Shown: positions 8,105 to 15,193, numbered from the stretch's first letter. The stretch is 32,559 nt of DNA from Lentisphaeria bacterium UBA1724 (GCA_002315885.1 DCIO01000115.1:1-32559), one strand, 5' to 3'. Numbers and translations are program-made. The notes: generated by a model not told the origin, from the letters alone.

Positions 8105-8238
8105 CAGGACAGAAGGACCCCCAGCTTTCCAGGCTCCTTCTTCCTCGGAATCCCGGATAGCTAGAAGACCCTTCTGTTCCGTGCGAGCGCTTTAGCGCGA
8201 GGGAACTTCTTCGCCCTAAAGGGCTCACACAGGACAGA
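8081..8238. repeat. 33-bp perfect direct repeat, two copies
   Basis: A 33-bp sequence beginning CTTCTTCGCCCTAAAGGGC and ending CACACAGGACAGA occurs at 8081-8113 and 8206-8238, 125 bp apart. Each copy holds the perfect mini-hairpin GCCC-TAAA-GGGC. The ACAGGAC portion recurs in intergenic DNA near 17330 and 25000. Between the copies is a third hairpin-like stretch (GCGC-TTTA-GCGC, about 8187-8198). No gene is seen in 7845-8276. Confidence 0.85.
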
Positions 8239-8276
8239 TGGGGTTTTGAGTAAACCTATTTTTGACGTACGCGCGC

Positions 8277-9044
8277 ATGAGAATAATTCTTTTGGTAATT
8301 CTTTGTATTTCCTCTTTTGGGGGAATTGTCTTTGCGGAGTCTGCTCCCGAGGTGGAGATTCTTCGCCAGGAGTTGACGGAGTCCCGTGAGGTCCAGACGC
8401 AATTGCGGGAGGAAGCCGAACGGCTGGGGGCGGACAACGCCGCTCTGCAAAAGGAATTGCTGGAATTGCGGAAACGCTACGCGGACATCCTTCTTGCCAG
8501 TGATGAACTATCTGGAAAACTTGTGGCGACGGATTTGGCGGCGGCGCAGCTTCTGCGAAAGGAAAATGATGTGGATTTGGAAAAGTCCGAGGGGGCTCGC
8601 ATGCTGGAGATCCTCGGATATTGCCGCGGTCGTCTTCAGGAATTGGGGGATGAAATGAAGAAGCATCGGGAGACCGTCCTAGCCGCTTTGGAGGCAAGCC
8701 AGGCCTCGTCCGCCATTCGCCAGCAGACGGAAAAAAGCCTGGATGGGGTGGAACAAAAGCTGGAATTATGCCTGAAGCCCATGGAATTGGCCACTGATAA
8801 AACCCTGGCCACCACTGCGGGAAGCTGCGCTATCCTGAAACTGGATGCGCCGACACAAGTCGTGATTCTGGACCAGGGCACTCTCCATGGACTGAAACTG
8901 GGAGACGAATTCACCTTCCAGAGGGATAACGAAATCGCCGCTACCATCAAAATCATCGCCGTAAGACCTGCCTTCGCCGCCGCAATCCTGACCAGCGGGG
9001 AATTCAATGCGCTGGTCTATGGCGCATTGTTGCATAAAAAATAA
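8277..9044 (+). CDS. Secreted coiled-coil protein of unknown function
   Basis: The 255-residue product has a signal peptide (residues 1-20, ending VFA), then a long Glu/Gln/Leu-rich coiled coil (about 22-165) and a small C-terminal beta-rich domain (about 180-255). That domain has the pattern VVILDQGTLHGLKLGDEF, which resembles the Gly-rich turns of MreC-like or FlgT-like beta domains (DxGxxxGlxvGd). The resemblance is by eye only, so no name is given. ATG 8277 is preferred because the signal peptide starts there; TTG 8262 would add five residues. The product probably acts in the periplasm as a structural or adaptor protein. Two small hairpins (9045-9055 and 9056-9070) follow directly after the stop codon, without a T-tract. 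Confidence 0.6.
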   Translation: MRIILLVILCISSFGGIVFAESAPEVEILRQELTESREVQTQLREEAERLGADNAALQKELLELRKRYADILLASDELSGKLVATDLAAAQLLRKENDVDLEKSEGARMLEILGYCRGRLQELGDEMKKHRETVLAALEASQASSAIRQQTEKSLDGVEQKLELCLKPMELATDKTLATTAGSCAILKLDAPTQVVILDQGTLHGLKLGDEFTFQRDNEIAATIKIIAVRPAFAAAILTSGEFNALVYGALLHKK

Positions 9045-9186
9045 CGCCTTTGGCGCCTCGCTACACGAGGGGCGCACCTAGGGGGTATCCTTGCCAGATT
9101 CCATAAAATAATTTGGTGTGAATAGTGACAATTATTGACAAAATCCGCAAAAGATAGCGCGGGATGTATAAATTCCTGTCCTTCGG

Positions 9187-9216
9187 TTGGACAATTCAGA
9201 AAAGAGGATATATATT
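9187..9216 (+). promoter_or_regulatory. Promoter of the ribosomal protein operon
   Basis: TTGGAC (9187-9192), 18-bp spacer, TATATT (9211-9216). The same boxes with the same spacing are found before secY. A 7-bp inverted repeat, TTCGGTT (9182-9188) and AACCGAA (9217-9223), brackets the promoter and might be an operator. Transcription from here would give a leader of about 270 nt before L22. An upstream TTGACA at 9135-9140 has no well-spaced -10 box. Confidence 0.65.
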
Positions 9217-9226
9217 AACCGAAATG

Positions 9227-9495
9227 CACCTGGATTTCAGGTGAAAAATCGGGTCGCTCCCGATTTATGATACCGCATTTGTCCGCGCCGAATCCCGGCC
9301 GGGCGGGGTTTCTCGCCACGGTTGGACAGGCCTCCCGAGTGGTGTATTTCGCCATACCGCGAGGCAGGGCAAGGACCCTTCTTCAGCACAATCCGAAGAA
9401 GCTGTTTACGGCAAAATGCTGGGGAAAAACGCCTTTGAATTTTTTGTTTTTTCGTCATTCGTCCCAACAACAAGGAACCCTAAAGCACAGCAAAA
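9227..9495 (+). promoter_or_regulatory. Long structured leader of the L22 operon
   Basis: Between the promoter and the L22 start are several stable hairpins: CACCTG/CAGGTG (9227-9243), AAATCGGG/CCCGATTT (9246-9266), a CCCGGCCGGG palindrome near 9292-9301, and CTTCTTC/GAAGAAG (9378-9401). A T-rich stretch follows near 9438-9455. Ribosomal protein operons are commonly autoregulated by a protein binding the leader; the length and folding fit that, but the regulator is unknown. The classical L4-binding S10 leader is not expected, as L4 is not in this operon. No protein gene is seen in 9045-9495. Confidence 0.5.
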
Positions 9496-9840
9496 ATGGA
9501 AAAAATCGCCATTTCCAAGTATGTGCGGATTTCGCCCTGCAAAGCGCGTGAAGTCACGCGTCTGATCCAGGGCAAGCCCGCCATCACGGCGTTGAATACC
9601 GTGGCGCTGATTCCGCGTAAGGCCGCCCGTCTGGTGGAGGCTACGCTGAAGTCCGCCGTGGCCAACGCGGAAAACGCAGAGCAGGGCGGTGTGAACCGCT
9701 CTCAGCTCATCGTCAAGGAAGCCACCATCGGCGAAGGCCCGACCATGCGTCGTTTCTGGGCCCGCAGCCGTGGTTCCGCTAGCCGTATCCTCAAGCGGAC
9801 CAGCCATATCCGCATCGTTGTCACGGATCAGCAGGCATAA
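9496..9840 (+). CDS. rplV: Large ribosomal subunit protein uL22
   Basis: A 114-residue L22 with the conserved pattern SKYVRISPCKAREV at the N-terminus and FWARSRGSASRILKRTSHI near the C-terminus, the part that forms the beta hairpin lining the exit tunnel. The length is normal for the family. It binds 23S rRNA and helps shape the peptide tunnel. It is the first gene of this operon: S10, L3, L4, L23, L2 and S19, which precede L22 in most bacteria, are absent and must be elsewhere. S3 follows after 16 bases. The ATG lies after AAGGAACCC some distance upstream, a weak ribosome binding site. Confidence 0.97.
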   Translation: MEKIAISKYVRISPCKAREVTRLIQGKPAITALNTVALIPRKAARLVEATLKSAVANAENAEQGGVNRSQLIVKEATIGEGPTMRRFWARSRGSASRILKRTSHIRIVVTDQQA

Positions 9841-9856
9841 TCAGGAGGAAATCACT

Positions 9857-10672
9857 GTGGGTCAAAAAGTAAATCCAATTGGCTTCCGCCTGCCTCTCCG
9901 CAAGGACTGGAAATCCCGCTGGTTCGCACGCAGCAAGGAAAAGGCCGATAGCATGAACAAGTCCTTCGGAGAACTCCTCCAGGAGGACCTCCGCATCCGC
10001 GAAAAGCTGGACGTCCTGCTGAAGAACGCCAGCGTCTCCAAAGTCGTCATCGAGCGCTTTGGTCGCCGTCTCCGTCTCACCATCTTTACCGCCCGTCCCG
10101 GCATCATCATCACTGGTCACTTCGAAGAGAAGAATGACAAGAAGGGTGCCAAGGCCGCAGCCGCTCCCGCAGCGGACGCCAAGGCCGAGAAGAAGGGCGC
10201 TGGCCTCGACATGATCAAGGACGCTCTGAAGAACATCGCCAAGGACGAGGAAGTCCTGGTTGACGTCAAGGAAGTCCGCGTTCCCGAAGTGGACGCCATG
10301 TTGGTGGCTCAGTCCATCGCTCAGCAGCTGGAGCGCCGCGTGGCATTCCGCCGCGCCATGAAGCGCGCCATTCAGACCGCCATGGAGCGCGGCGCCGAGG
10401 GCGTCCGTATCCGCATTGCCGGTCGTCTGGCGGGTGCCGAACTGGCCCGTGTCGAGCAGTACAAGGAAGGCAAGGTGCCTCTGCACACCCTCTCCGCCAA
10501 CATCGACTACGGCTTTGTCGAGGCTCACACCCTGGCTGGCCTGATTGGAATCAAAGTCTGGATCTGCAAACCCGAAAATTGGGAGGAAATCAACAATGCC
10601 ATTAATGCCAAAACGCGCAGAGCACCGAAAGGTGCAACGCGGAACGCGCGCGGGCCTCGCAACGCGCAATAA
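9857..10672 (+). CDS. rpsC: Small ribosomal subunit protein uS3 with an inserted segment
   Basis: A 271-residue S3, longer than the usual 210-235. It starts at GTG 9857 behind AGGAGG (9843-9848) with the family N-terminus GQKVNPIGFRLP. The C-terminal domain is well kept (GRLAGAELARVEQYKEGKVPLHTL). In the KH domain the expected GIVIGKKG loop is split: GIII (82-85) and KKG (112-114) are separated by about 25 residues rich in Ala, Lys and Glu. S3 lines the mRNA entry channel and helps helicase activity. The last 26 codons overlap the L16 gene, giving a Lys/Arg-rich tail (TRRAPKGATRNARG). Confidence 0.95.
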   Translation: MGQKVNPIGFRLPLRKDWKSRWFARSKEKADSMNKSFGELLQEDLRIREKLDVLLKNASVSKVVIERFGRRLRLTIFTARPGIIITGHFEEKNDKKGAKAAAAPAADAKAEKKGAGLDMIKDALKNIAKDEEVLVDVKEVRVPEVDAMLVAQSIAQQLERRVAFRRAMKRAIQTAMERGAEGVRIRIAGRLAGAELARVEQYKEGKVPLHTLSANIDYGFVEAHTLAGLIGIKVWICKPENWEEINNAINAKTRRAPKGATRNARGPRNAQ

Positions 10673-11015
10673 CAAGCTGGACTTCGGCGATTACGGCCTG
10701 CAGGTCCTGGAGCGCGCCTGGCTGACTGGTGCTCAGATTGAGGCCGCTCGTGTGGCCGCCACCCGTCGCATGGAGCGTAAGGGCCAGATCTGGCTGCGAA
10801 TCTTCCCCGACAAGCCTGTTTCCAAGAAGCCTCTGGAAACCCGTATGGGTAAGGGAAAGGGCGCTCCCGAGTTCTGGGTCGCCGTCATCCGTCCGGGCAA
10901 CATGATCATCGAACTCTCCGGATGCTCGGAGAACGTCGCAAAGGAAGCCCTGGCCCTGGCCGCAAGCAAGCTGCCCGTCCGCTGCCGTTTCCTCACACGT
11001 TACGTCGCCGAATAG
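10596..11015 (+). CDS. rplP: Large ribosomal subunit protein uL16
   Basis: A 139-residue L16 starting MPLMPKRAEHRKVQRG, with the typical GLQVLERAWLTGAQIEAAR and KGKGAPEFWVAVIRPG motifs. L16 sits near the A site and organises 23S rRNA for tRNA accommodation. The start, ATG 10596, is well inside the S3 gene (77-base overlap in another frame) and has GGGAGGAAAT just before it. The overlap implies translational coupling with S3. A 67-base gap with a hairpin separates it from L29. Confidence 0.97.
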   Translation: MPLMPKRAEHRKVQRGTRAGLATRNNKLDFGDYGLQVLERAWLTGAQIEAARVAATRRMERKGQIWLRIFPDKPVSKKPLETRMGKGKGAPEFWVAVIRPGNMIIELSGCSENVAKEALALAASKLPVRCRFLTRYVAE

Positions 11016-11020
11016 TTAAC

Positions 11021-11041
11021 GGAACCCGTCGCTGGGGTTCC
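11021..11041 (+). promoter_or_regulatory. Hairpin between L16 and L29 genes
   Basis: GGAACCC, 7-nt loop, GGGTTCC, followed by TAAAAAAG. The stem is perfect and lies in one of the two largest gaps of the operon. There is no T-tract on the plus strand, so it is not an intrinsic terminator. An RNA processing site or protein binding site would fit. A similar GGGAAC/GTTCCC hairpin followed by TAAAAAGG lies before L18. Confidence 0.6.
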
Positions 11042-11082
11042 TAAAAAAGCTCCAGCGTCGATCCCAATGAGGATTTCCAAAA

Positions 11083-11283
11083 ATGAAAGCATCCGAGATT
11101 AAACAGAAGACCGACGACGAGATTCTGCAGCAGCTCGACGCGACCCGCCGCGAAATCTTCCAGCTCCGTCTGAAGTTCCAGACCAGTGAGTTGAAGGACA
11201 CCGCCCGGATCGGCAAGCTCCGCAAGGACATCGCCCGTCTGGAAACCGAGATGACCGCCCGCAAGGCGGCCAAGAAGGCCTAA
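11083..11283 (+). CDS. rpmC: Large ribosomal subunit protein uL29
   Basis: A 66-residue L29: MKASEIKQKTDDEILQQL, then a second helix with LRLKFQTSELKDTARIGKLRKDIARLET. These two helices are the whole family fold; length is normal. L29 sits at the tunnel exit and contributes to the docking site for trigger factor and SRP. A GAGGA lies 9 bases before the ATG. S17 follows after 20 bases. Confidence 0.95.
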   Translation: MKASEIKQKTDDEILQQLDATRREIFQLRLKFQTSELKDTARIGKLRKDIARLETEMTARKAAKKA

Positions 11284-11303
11284 ACCGAACAGGGGTAACA
11301 AAG

Positions 11304-11606
11304 ATGTCAGAAGAAATCAAGAATGAGGCCCCCGCCCAGGTGGAGGCTCGTGAAAATCACCGCAAGGTGCGCATTGGCACTGTGGTCAGCGACAAGCAGG
11401 ACAAGACCCGCGTCGTCACCGTTGCCCGCACCGCTCCCGATCCCCTTTACAAGAAGGTGATCAAGCACACCAGCAAGTTCTACGTTCACGACGAGAAGAA
11501 CGAGTCCAAGGTCGGCGACGTTGTCGAGATCATGGAGACCCGCCCGCTGTCCAAGATGAAGCGCTGGCGCCTGGTTCAGATCCAGAAGCACGCCGCCACC
11601 GACTAA
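11304..11606 (+). CDS. rpsQ: Small ribosomal subunit protein uS17
   Basis: A 100-residue S17, with the core RKVRIGTVVSDKQDKTRVV and the C-terminal METRPLSKMKRWRLV. About 18 acidic and polar residues at the N-terminus (MSEEIKNEAPAQVEARENH) precede the usual start of the fold. S17 is an early-binding 30S protein with an OB fold. AGGGGTAAC lies before the ATG. It follows L29 and precedes L14, the normal order. Confidence 0.95.
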   Translation: MSEEIKNEAPAQVEARENHRKVRIGTVVSDKQDKTRVVTVARTAPDPLYKKVIKHTSKFYVHDEKNESKVGDVVEIMETRPLSKMKRWRLVQIQKHAATD

Positions 11607-11630
11607 CCCACAGCCCAAGGAGAAAGAACA

Positions 11631-11996
11631 ATGATTCAGATGCAGACCACACTCGAGGTGGCTGACAACACTGGCGCCAAGGAAATCATGGCGATCCAGT
11701 GCCTCGGGCAGGGCAAGGCGATCGCCCAGATCGGCGATATCATCCGTGCCAGTGTCAAGGAAGCTCAGCCCCGCGGCGTCGTCAAGAAAGGCGATGTCGT
11801 CAAGGCGGTCGTCGTTCGTACCGCCAAGAACATCCGTCGTGCTGACGGCAGCTGCCTGCGGTTTGACCGCGATGCAGCCGTCATCATCGACGATTCGAAC
11901 AACCCCCGCGGCACCCGTATTTTCGGGCCTGTCGCTCGTGAGTTGCGCGACAAGAACTTCACCAAAATCATCTCTCTTGCCCCGGAGGTGCTCTAA
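11631..11996 (+). CDS. rplN: Large ribosomal subunit protein uL14
   Basis: A 121-residue L14 starting MIQMQTTLEVADNTGAKEIM and containing VRTAKNIRRADGSCLRFDRDAAV and FGPVARELR. It binds 23S rRNA at the subunit interface, near helix 14 of 16S rRNA. AAGGAGAAAG precedes the ATG. The stop TAA shares its last base with the ATG of L24 (TAATG), so the two are translationally coupled. Confidence 0.97.
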   Translation: MIQMQTTLEVADNTGAKEIMAIQCLGQGKAIAQIGDIIRASVKEAQPRGVVKKGDVVKAVVVRTAKNIRRADGSCLRFDRDAAVIIDDSNNPRGTRIFGPVARELRDKNFTKIISLAPEVL

Positions 11997-12265
11997 TGTC
12001 CAAATCTAACATCAAGAAGAACGACGTTGTTGTCGTGATCGCGGGTGCCGAGAAGGGCAAGAGCGGTAAGGTCCAGCGGGTTGACCGCAAGGCTGGCCGG
12101 GTTTACGTGGAAGGTCTGAACATTCAGAAGAAGACCATCCGTCGCAGCCAGGAGAAGCCCCAGGGCGGTATCATTGACGTGGAAGGCCCCATCGCCATCA
12201 GCAATGTGATGGAAGAGGAGCGTTATCGCGCCCGTCCGCAGGTTGCCAAGAACAGCAAGGCATAA
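11996..12265 (+). CDS. rplX: Large ribosomal subunit protein uL24
   Basis: An 89-residue L24 with the N-terminal KOW motif (KKNDVVVVIAGAEKGKSGKV) and the conserved VEGLNIQKKTIR stretch. It is shorter than the approximately 103 residues of E. coli, lacking part of the C-terminal region; short forms are common. L24 starts assembly of the 50S subunit. It overlaps the L14 stop by one base. L5 follows after 21 bases with GAGGAGG in the gap. Confidence 0.95.
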   Translation: MSKSNIKKNDVVVVIAGAEKGKSGKVQRVDRKAGRVYVEGLNIQKKTIRRSQEKPQGGIIDVEGPIAISNVMEEERYRARPQVAKNSKA

Positions 12266-12286
12266 GGGCGAGGAGGATACACTGAA

Positions 12287-12832
12287 ATGAATACGAATCC
12301 GCTCTACATCAAGTACCAGGAAGAGGTGATCCCCGCCCTGAAGAGCAACCACGGCTACACGAATCCCATGCAGATTCCGAAGCTGGTGAAGGTTGTTCTG
12401 AACAGTGGTGTTTCCACGGACAAGGATCGTGAGACCCTGAATGAAGTGGTTGACACTTTGAGCAAGATCACCGGCCAGAAGGCCATCATCACCAAGACCA
12501 CGAAGAACATCTCGCAGTTCAAGCTGCGTGCTGGCATGAACGTGGGTGCTTCCGTGACCCTCCGTCGTGAGAAGATGTACAACTTCCTCTACCGACTGGT
12601 GAACATCACGCTGCCCCGCGTCCGCGACTTCCGCGGTATTCCCGCCAAGTCCTTCGATGGCGCCGGCAACTACACCTTCGGTCTGGCCGATCAGTCCGTC
12701 TTCACGGAAATCGACATGGACAAGGCGAAGCACACGGTTGGTATGAACATCACCATCGTAACCACTGCCAAGACCGACGACGAGGCACGCGACCTGCTGG
12801 CGCTCTTGGGCATGCCTTTCGCCAAGAACTGA
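12287..12832 (+). CDS. rplE: Large ribosomal subunit protein uL5
   Basis: A 181-residue L5 with MQIPKLVKVVLNSGV, the TGQKAIITKTTKNISQFKLR region and the signature RDFRGIPAKSFDGAGNY. It binds 5S rRNA and forms part of the central protuberance. The length is normal. GAGGAGG (12269-12275) lies ahead of the ATG. S14 follows after 13 bases. Confidence 0.97.
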   Translation: MNTNPLYIKYQEEVIPALKSNHGYTNPMQIPKLVKVVLNSGVSTDKDRETLNEVVDTLSKITGQKAIITKTTKNISQFKLRAGMNVGASVTLRREKMYNFLYRLVNITLPRVRDFRGIPAKSFDGAGNYTFGLADQSVFTEIDMDKAKHTVGMNITIVTTAKTDDEARDLLALLGMPFAKN

Positions 12833-12845
12833 GGAGGATACCACT

Positions 12846-13031
12846 GTGGCTAAGAAGAGTCTAATCGTGAAGTCCCAAAGGACCCCGAAGTTCAGCACCC
12901 GGGCATACACCCGCTGCGAGCGCTGCGGTCGTGTCCGCGCCGTGTACCGTAAATTCCACCTGTGCCGTATCTGCCTGCGTGAACTTGCCAGCAATGGCAT
13001 GATCCCCGGCGTGACCAAGGCGAGCTGGTAA
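12846..13031 (+). CDS. rpsN: Small ribosomal subunit protein uS14, zinc-binding form
   Basis: A 61-residue short S14 with two CxxC pairs, Cys24/Cys27 and Cys40/Cys43, that bind one zinc ion; this is the C+ or S14Z form rather than the long Cys-free paralogue. C-terminal KASW is typical. The start is GTG 12846, preceded by GAGGAGG with good spacing. It joins the head of the 30S subunit near S3 and S10. It is zinc-dependent, so in other bacteria a Cys-free copy can replace it under zinc limitation; none is in this window. Confidence 0.96.
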   Translation: MAKKSLIVKSQRTPKFSTRAYTRCERCGRVRAVYRKFHLCRICLRELASNGMIPGVTKASW

Positions 13032-13050
13032 CCCCAAGGAGGCAACAACC

Positions 13051-13455
13051 ATGAGCATGAGCGATCCAATTGCTGATATGCTGACTCGGGTGCGCAACGC
13101 CTCGACTGCAAAGCTGCCCACCGTTTCCATGCCTTCCAGCAAGATCAAGGCCGCACTGGCCGAGACCCTGAAGGAGACTGGATTCATTGACAGCTACGAG
13201 GTTACGGACCTGGGCAACAATAAGAAAGCCCTGAACATCACCCTGAAATACAAGGGCAAGAACGCTACTCCTGTCATCGAAGGCATCCGGCGCATCAGCC
13301 GTCCTTCCTGCCGGGTCTATGTGAACAGCTCCGAGATCCCCCGGGTTCTCGGCGGTCTGGGCGTGGCCATTCTGACCACTTCCCAGGGTCTGATGACCGA
13401 CCGTGTTGCACGGAAGCGCAACATTGGCGGCGAGCTGCTCTGCTATGTCTGGTAG
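13051..13455 (+). CDS. rpsH: Small ribosomal subunit protein uS8
   Basis: A 134-residue S8 with the N-terminal SDPIADMLTRVRNA and the C-terminal ILTTSQGLMTDRVARKRNIGGELLCYVW, both diagnostic. S8 binds helix 21 of 16S rRNA, and in E. coli it also represses the spc operon by binding mRNA near L5. AGGAGG followed by CAACAACC precedes ATG 13051; a second ATG two codons later is the alternative start. L6 follows after 24 bases. Confidence 0.97.
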   Translation: MSMSDPIADMLTRVRNASTAKLPTVSMPSSKIKAALAETLKETGFIDSYEVTDLGNNKKALNITLKYKGKNATPVIEGIRRISRPSCRVYVNSSEIPRVLGGLGVAILTTSQGLMTDRVARKRNIGGELLCYVW

Positions 13456-13479
13456 CACTAACTAGGAGGAATAGCAGAA

Positions 13480-14019
13480 ATGTCTAGAATGGGTAAAAAA
13501 CCGATCGCACTGGATCCCAAAGTGAAGGTGGAGATCAAAGACGGCGTCGCAACCGTCACCGGCCCCAAGGGCACCCTGAGCCAGGCCATCCCCGCCGGCA
13601 TCAGCATCTCCTTCTCCGAAGACGGAAAGGAAGTGTTGGTTTCCCGCGAGAGTGAAGCCCGTCAGATCAAGATGAACCATGGTCTGATGCGCAGCCTGCT
13701 GAACAACATGATCATCGGCGTCAGCAAGGGCTTCAGCATTGAGCTGGAGTTCGTGGGTGTCGGTTATCGTGCCGCACTCCAGGGCAAGACCCTGACCATG
13801 AACCTGGGCTACAGCAACCCCCGCGTGCTGGAAGTCCCCGCGAATGTCACCATCACCGTGAAGGATCCCACCCATCTGCTGCTCGAGTCCATCGACAAGC
13901 AGGCCGTGGGCCAGGTGGCGGCTACCATCCGCAGCAACCGCGTCCCCGATGCCTACCATGGCAAGGGTGTCCGCTACGCCGGCGAGCAGCTGACCCTCAA
14001 GGAAGGCAAGAAGGTGTAG
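13480..14019 (+). CDS. rplF: Large ribosomal subunit protein uL6
   Basis: A 179-residue L6 with two repeated domains. It starts MSRMGKKPIALDPKVKVEI, includes the GPKGTLSQ turn, and carries the C-terminal signature PDAYHGKGVRYAGEQLTLKEGKK. It binds the sarcin-ricin region of 23S rRNA close to the elongation factor site. TAGGAGGA precedes the ATG. A 153-base gap with strong hairpins lies between it and L18, the largest gap within the ribosomal protein run. Confidence 0.97.
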   Translation: MSRMGKKPIALDPKVKVEIKDGVATVTGPKGTLSQAIPAGISISFSEDGKEVLVSRESEARQIKMNHGLMRSLLNNMIIGVSKGFSIELEFVGVGYRAALQGKTLTMNLGYSNPRVLEVPANVTITVKDPTHLLLESIDKQAVGQVAATIRSNRVPDAYHGKGVRYAGEQLTLKEGKKV

Positions 14020-14026
14020 TAGTCCG

Positions 14027-14073
14027 AGGCGTTTGGGAACCAGCGGCATGATTGCCGTGAGTTCCCTGCGTCT
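14027..14073 (+). promoter_or_regulatory. Long hairpin between L6 and L18 genes
   Basis: A three-part stem: AGGCG/CGTCT outer (one G-U pair), GGGAAC (14035-14040)/GTTCCC (14061-14066) middle, CGGCA (14044-14048)/TGCCG (14053-14057) inner with loop TGAT. It is followed by AAAAAGG rather than T's, so it is not a terminator. It resembles the hairpin before L29. The rest of the 153-base gap (to 14172) holds further inverted repeats such as CGAAC/GTTCG. It may be a processing or autoregulatory site. Confidence 0.6.
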
Positions 14074-14172
14074 AAAAAGGAAAACAAGCACGCTGCGAAC
14101 TGCCTGGTGTGGTTCGTGGCGGTCGCCGTACCAAGCCGGCGGCAAGTGTCAACACAAGGACATAGTAGAACA

Positions 14173-14535
14173 ATGAGCAAACTCAGCAAGAAAGAACAGC
14201 GGATTCGCCGTCATCGCCACATCCGCAACAAGGTGGCGGGCACCGCAGCCCAGCCCCGTCTGTGCGTCTGCCGCACTGACGCGCACATTTATGCACAGGT
14301 AATTGACGACGAGGCAGGCGTCACCCTGGTGGCCGCAGCGACGGTCGAGAAGGATTTCCGAGCCCAGAAGCTCGCGGCGAATATGAAGAGCGCCGAAATC
14401 ATTGGTCAGGCGATTGCCGAGCGCGCCCTGGCGAAGAACATCAAGACGGTGGTCTTCGACCGCGGTGGCTTCCCCTACCACGGCTGCGTCCAGGCTCTGG
14501 CCGACGCCGCCCGTAAGGCCGGTCTCGAGTTCTAG
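14173..14535 (+). CDS. rplR: Large ribosomal subunit protein uL18
   Basis: A 120-residue L18: basic N-terminus MSKLSKKEQRIRRHRHIRNK, then RLCVCRTDAHIYAQVIDD and the C-terminal VVFDRGGFPYHGCVQALADAARKAGLEF, all diagnostic. It binds 5S rRNA together with L5. The frame is open 22 codons upstream (to TTG/ATG near 14107) but the family start and length point to ATG 14173. ACAAGGACA precedes it. S5 follows closely. Confidence 0.97.
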   Translation: MSKLSKKEQRIRRHRHIRNKVAGTAAQPRLCVCRTDAHIYAQVIDDEAGVTLVAAATVEKDFRAQKLAANMKSAEIIGQAIAERALAKNIKTVVFDRGGFPYHGCVQALADAARKAGLEF

Positions 14536-14563
14536 TAACTAACTTAAAATGGAGACAACAACC

Positions 14564-15181
14564 GTGGCAACTGAAATTGAAGAGAAAGTGACCGTGGCCG
14601 AGGCTGCTCCTGAGGCAACCGCCCCCGCGGCGCCCCGCAAGTCCGAGGGCCGTCCCCAGCGTCGTGGTGGCAATGACCGCCGTGGTGCTGACCGCCGTGA
14701 GCAGCAGGAAGAGAAGGATGATTTCGAGGAGCGTACCATCACTGTGATGCGTTCCACGAAGGTCGTGAAAGGTGGTAAGAACTTCTCCTTCGGCGCATTG
14801 ATCGTCGTTGGTGACAAGAAGGGCCATGTTGGTCTGGGTTTTGGTAAGGCGAACGAAGTGTCCGACGCCATCCGCAAGGGCGGTGAGCAGGCCCGTCGTC
14901 ATCTGATGACCGTTCCCACCAATGGTACCACTCTGACCCATGCCGTCGAGGCGCGTTTCTGCGCGGCCCACGTCATCATGAAGCCCGCCAGCCAGGGTAC
15001 TGGTGTGATTGCGGGTGGTGCGATGCGTGCCGTTCTGGAATTGGCCGGTGTCCAGGATGTCCTGGCGAAGTCTTTGGGCAGCAGCAACCAGAGCAACGTG
15101 GTCAAGGCGACCTTCGAGGCTCTGCAGATGCTCCGCACCAAGGCCGAGATGATTGAGAAGCGCGACATCAAGGCGCTCTAA
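14564..15181 (+). CDS. rpsE: Small ribosomal subunit protein uS5 with long N-terminal extension
   Basis: An S5 of 205 residues (E. coli 167). The S5 double-stranded RNA-binding domain starts near residue 53 (DDFEERTITVMRSTKVVKGG) and the C-terminal domain has GTGVIAGGAMRAVLELAGV. The first 52 residues are Ala/Glu/Pro-rich and then Arg-rich (RPQRRGGNDRRGADRRE), probably disordered. I chose GTG 14564, because GGAGA then CAACAACC precedes it exactly as before the S8 start; ATG 14549, in frame, has no ribosome binding site. S5 helps accuracy and mRNA unwinding. The next gene is L15: L30, normally between them, is absent. Confidence 0.93.
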   Translation: MATEIEEKVTVAEAAPEATAPAAPRKSEGRPQRRGGNDRRGADRREQQEEKDDFEERTITVMRSTKVVKGGKNFSFGALIVVGDKKGHVGLGFGKANEVSDAIRKGGEQARRHLMTVPTNGTTLTHAVEARFCAAHVIMKPASQGTGVIAGGAMRAVLELAGVQDVLAKSLGSSNQSNVVKATFEALQMLRTKAEMIEKRDIKAL

Positions 15182-15193
15182 GGAGGAATTTCC

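Noticed and set aside
8018..8238. CRISPR array
   Set aside because: The 22-bp units adjoin each other with no spacers, and no cas gene is nearby.
9135..9170. TTGACA at 9135 as the ribosomal operon promoter
   Set aside because: The nearest -10-like box (TGTATA) is 24 bp away; TTGGAC-18-TATATT at 9187 is better and matches the secY promoter.
9821..10675. Minus-strand open frame opposite rpsC
   Set aside because: The plus strand encodes S3 without doubt; the opposite frame is a shadow.
11021..11048. Intrinsic terminator between L16 and L29
   Set aside because: The hairpin is followed by A's, not T's, and the ribosomal operon continues in the same direction.
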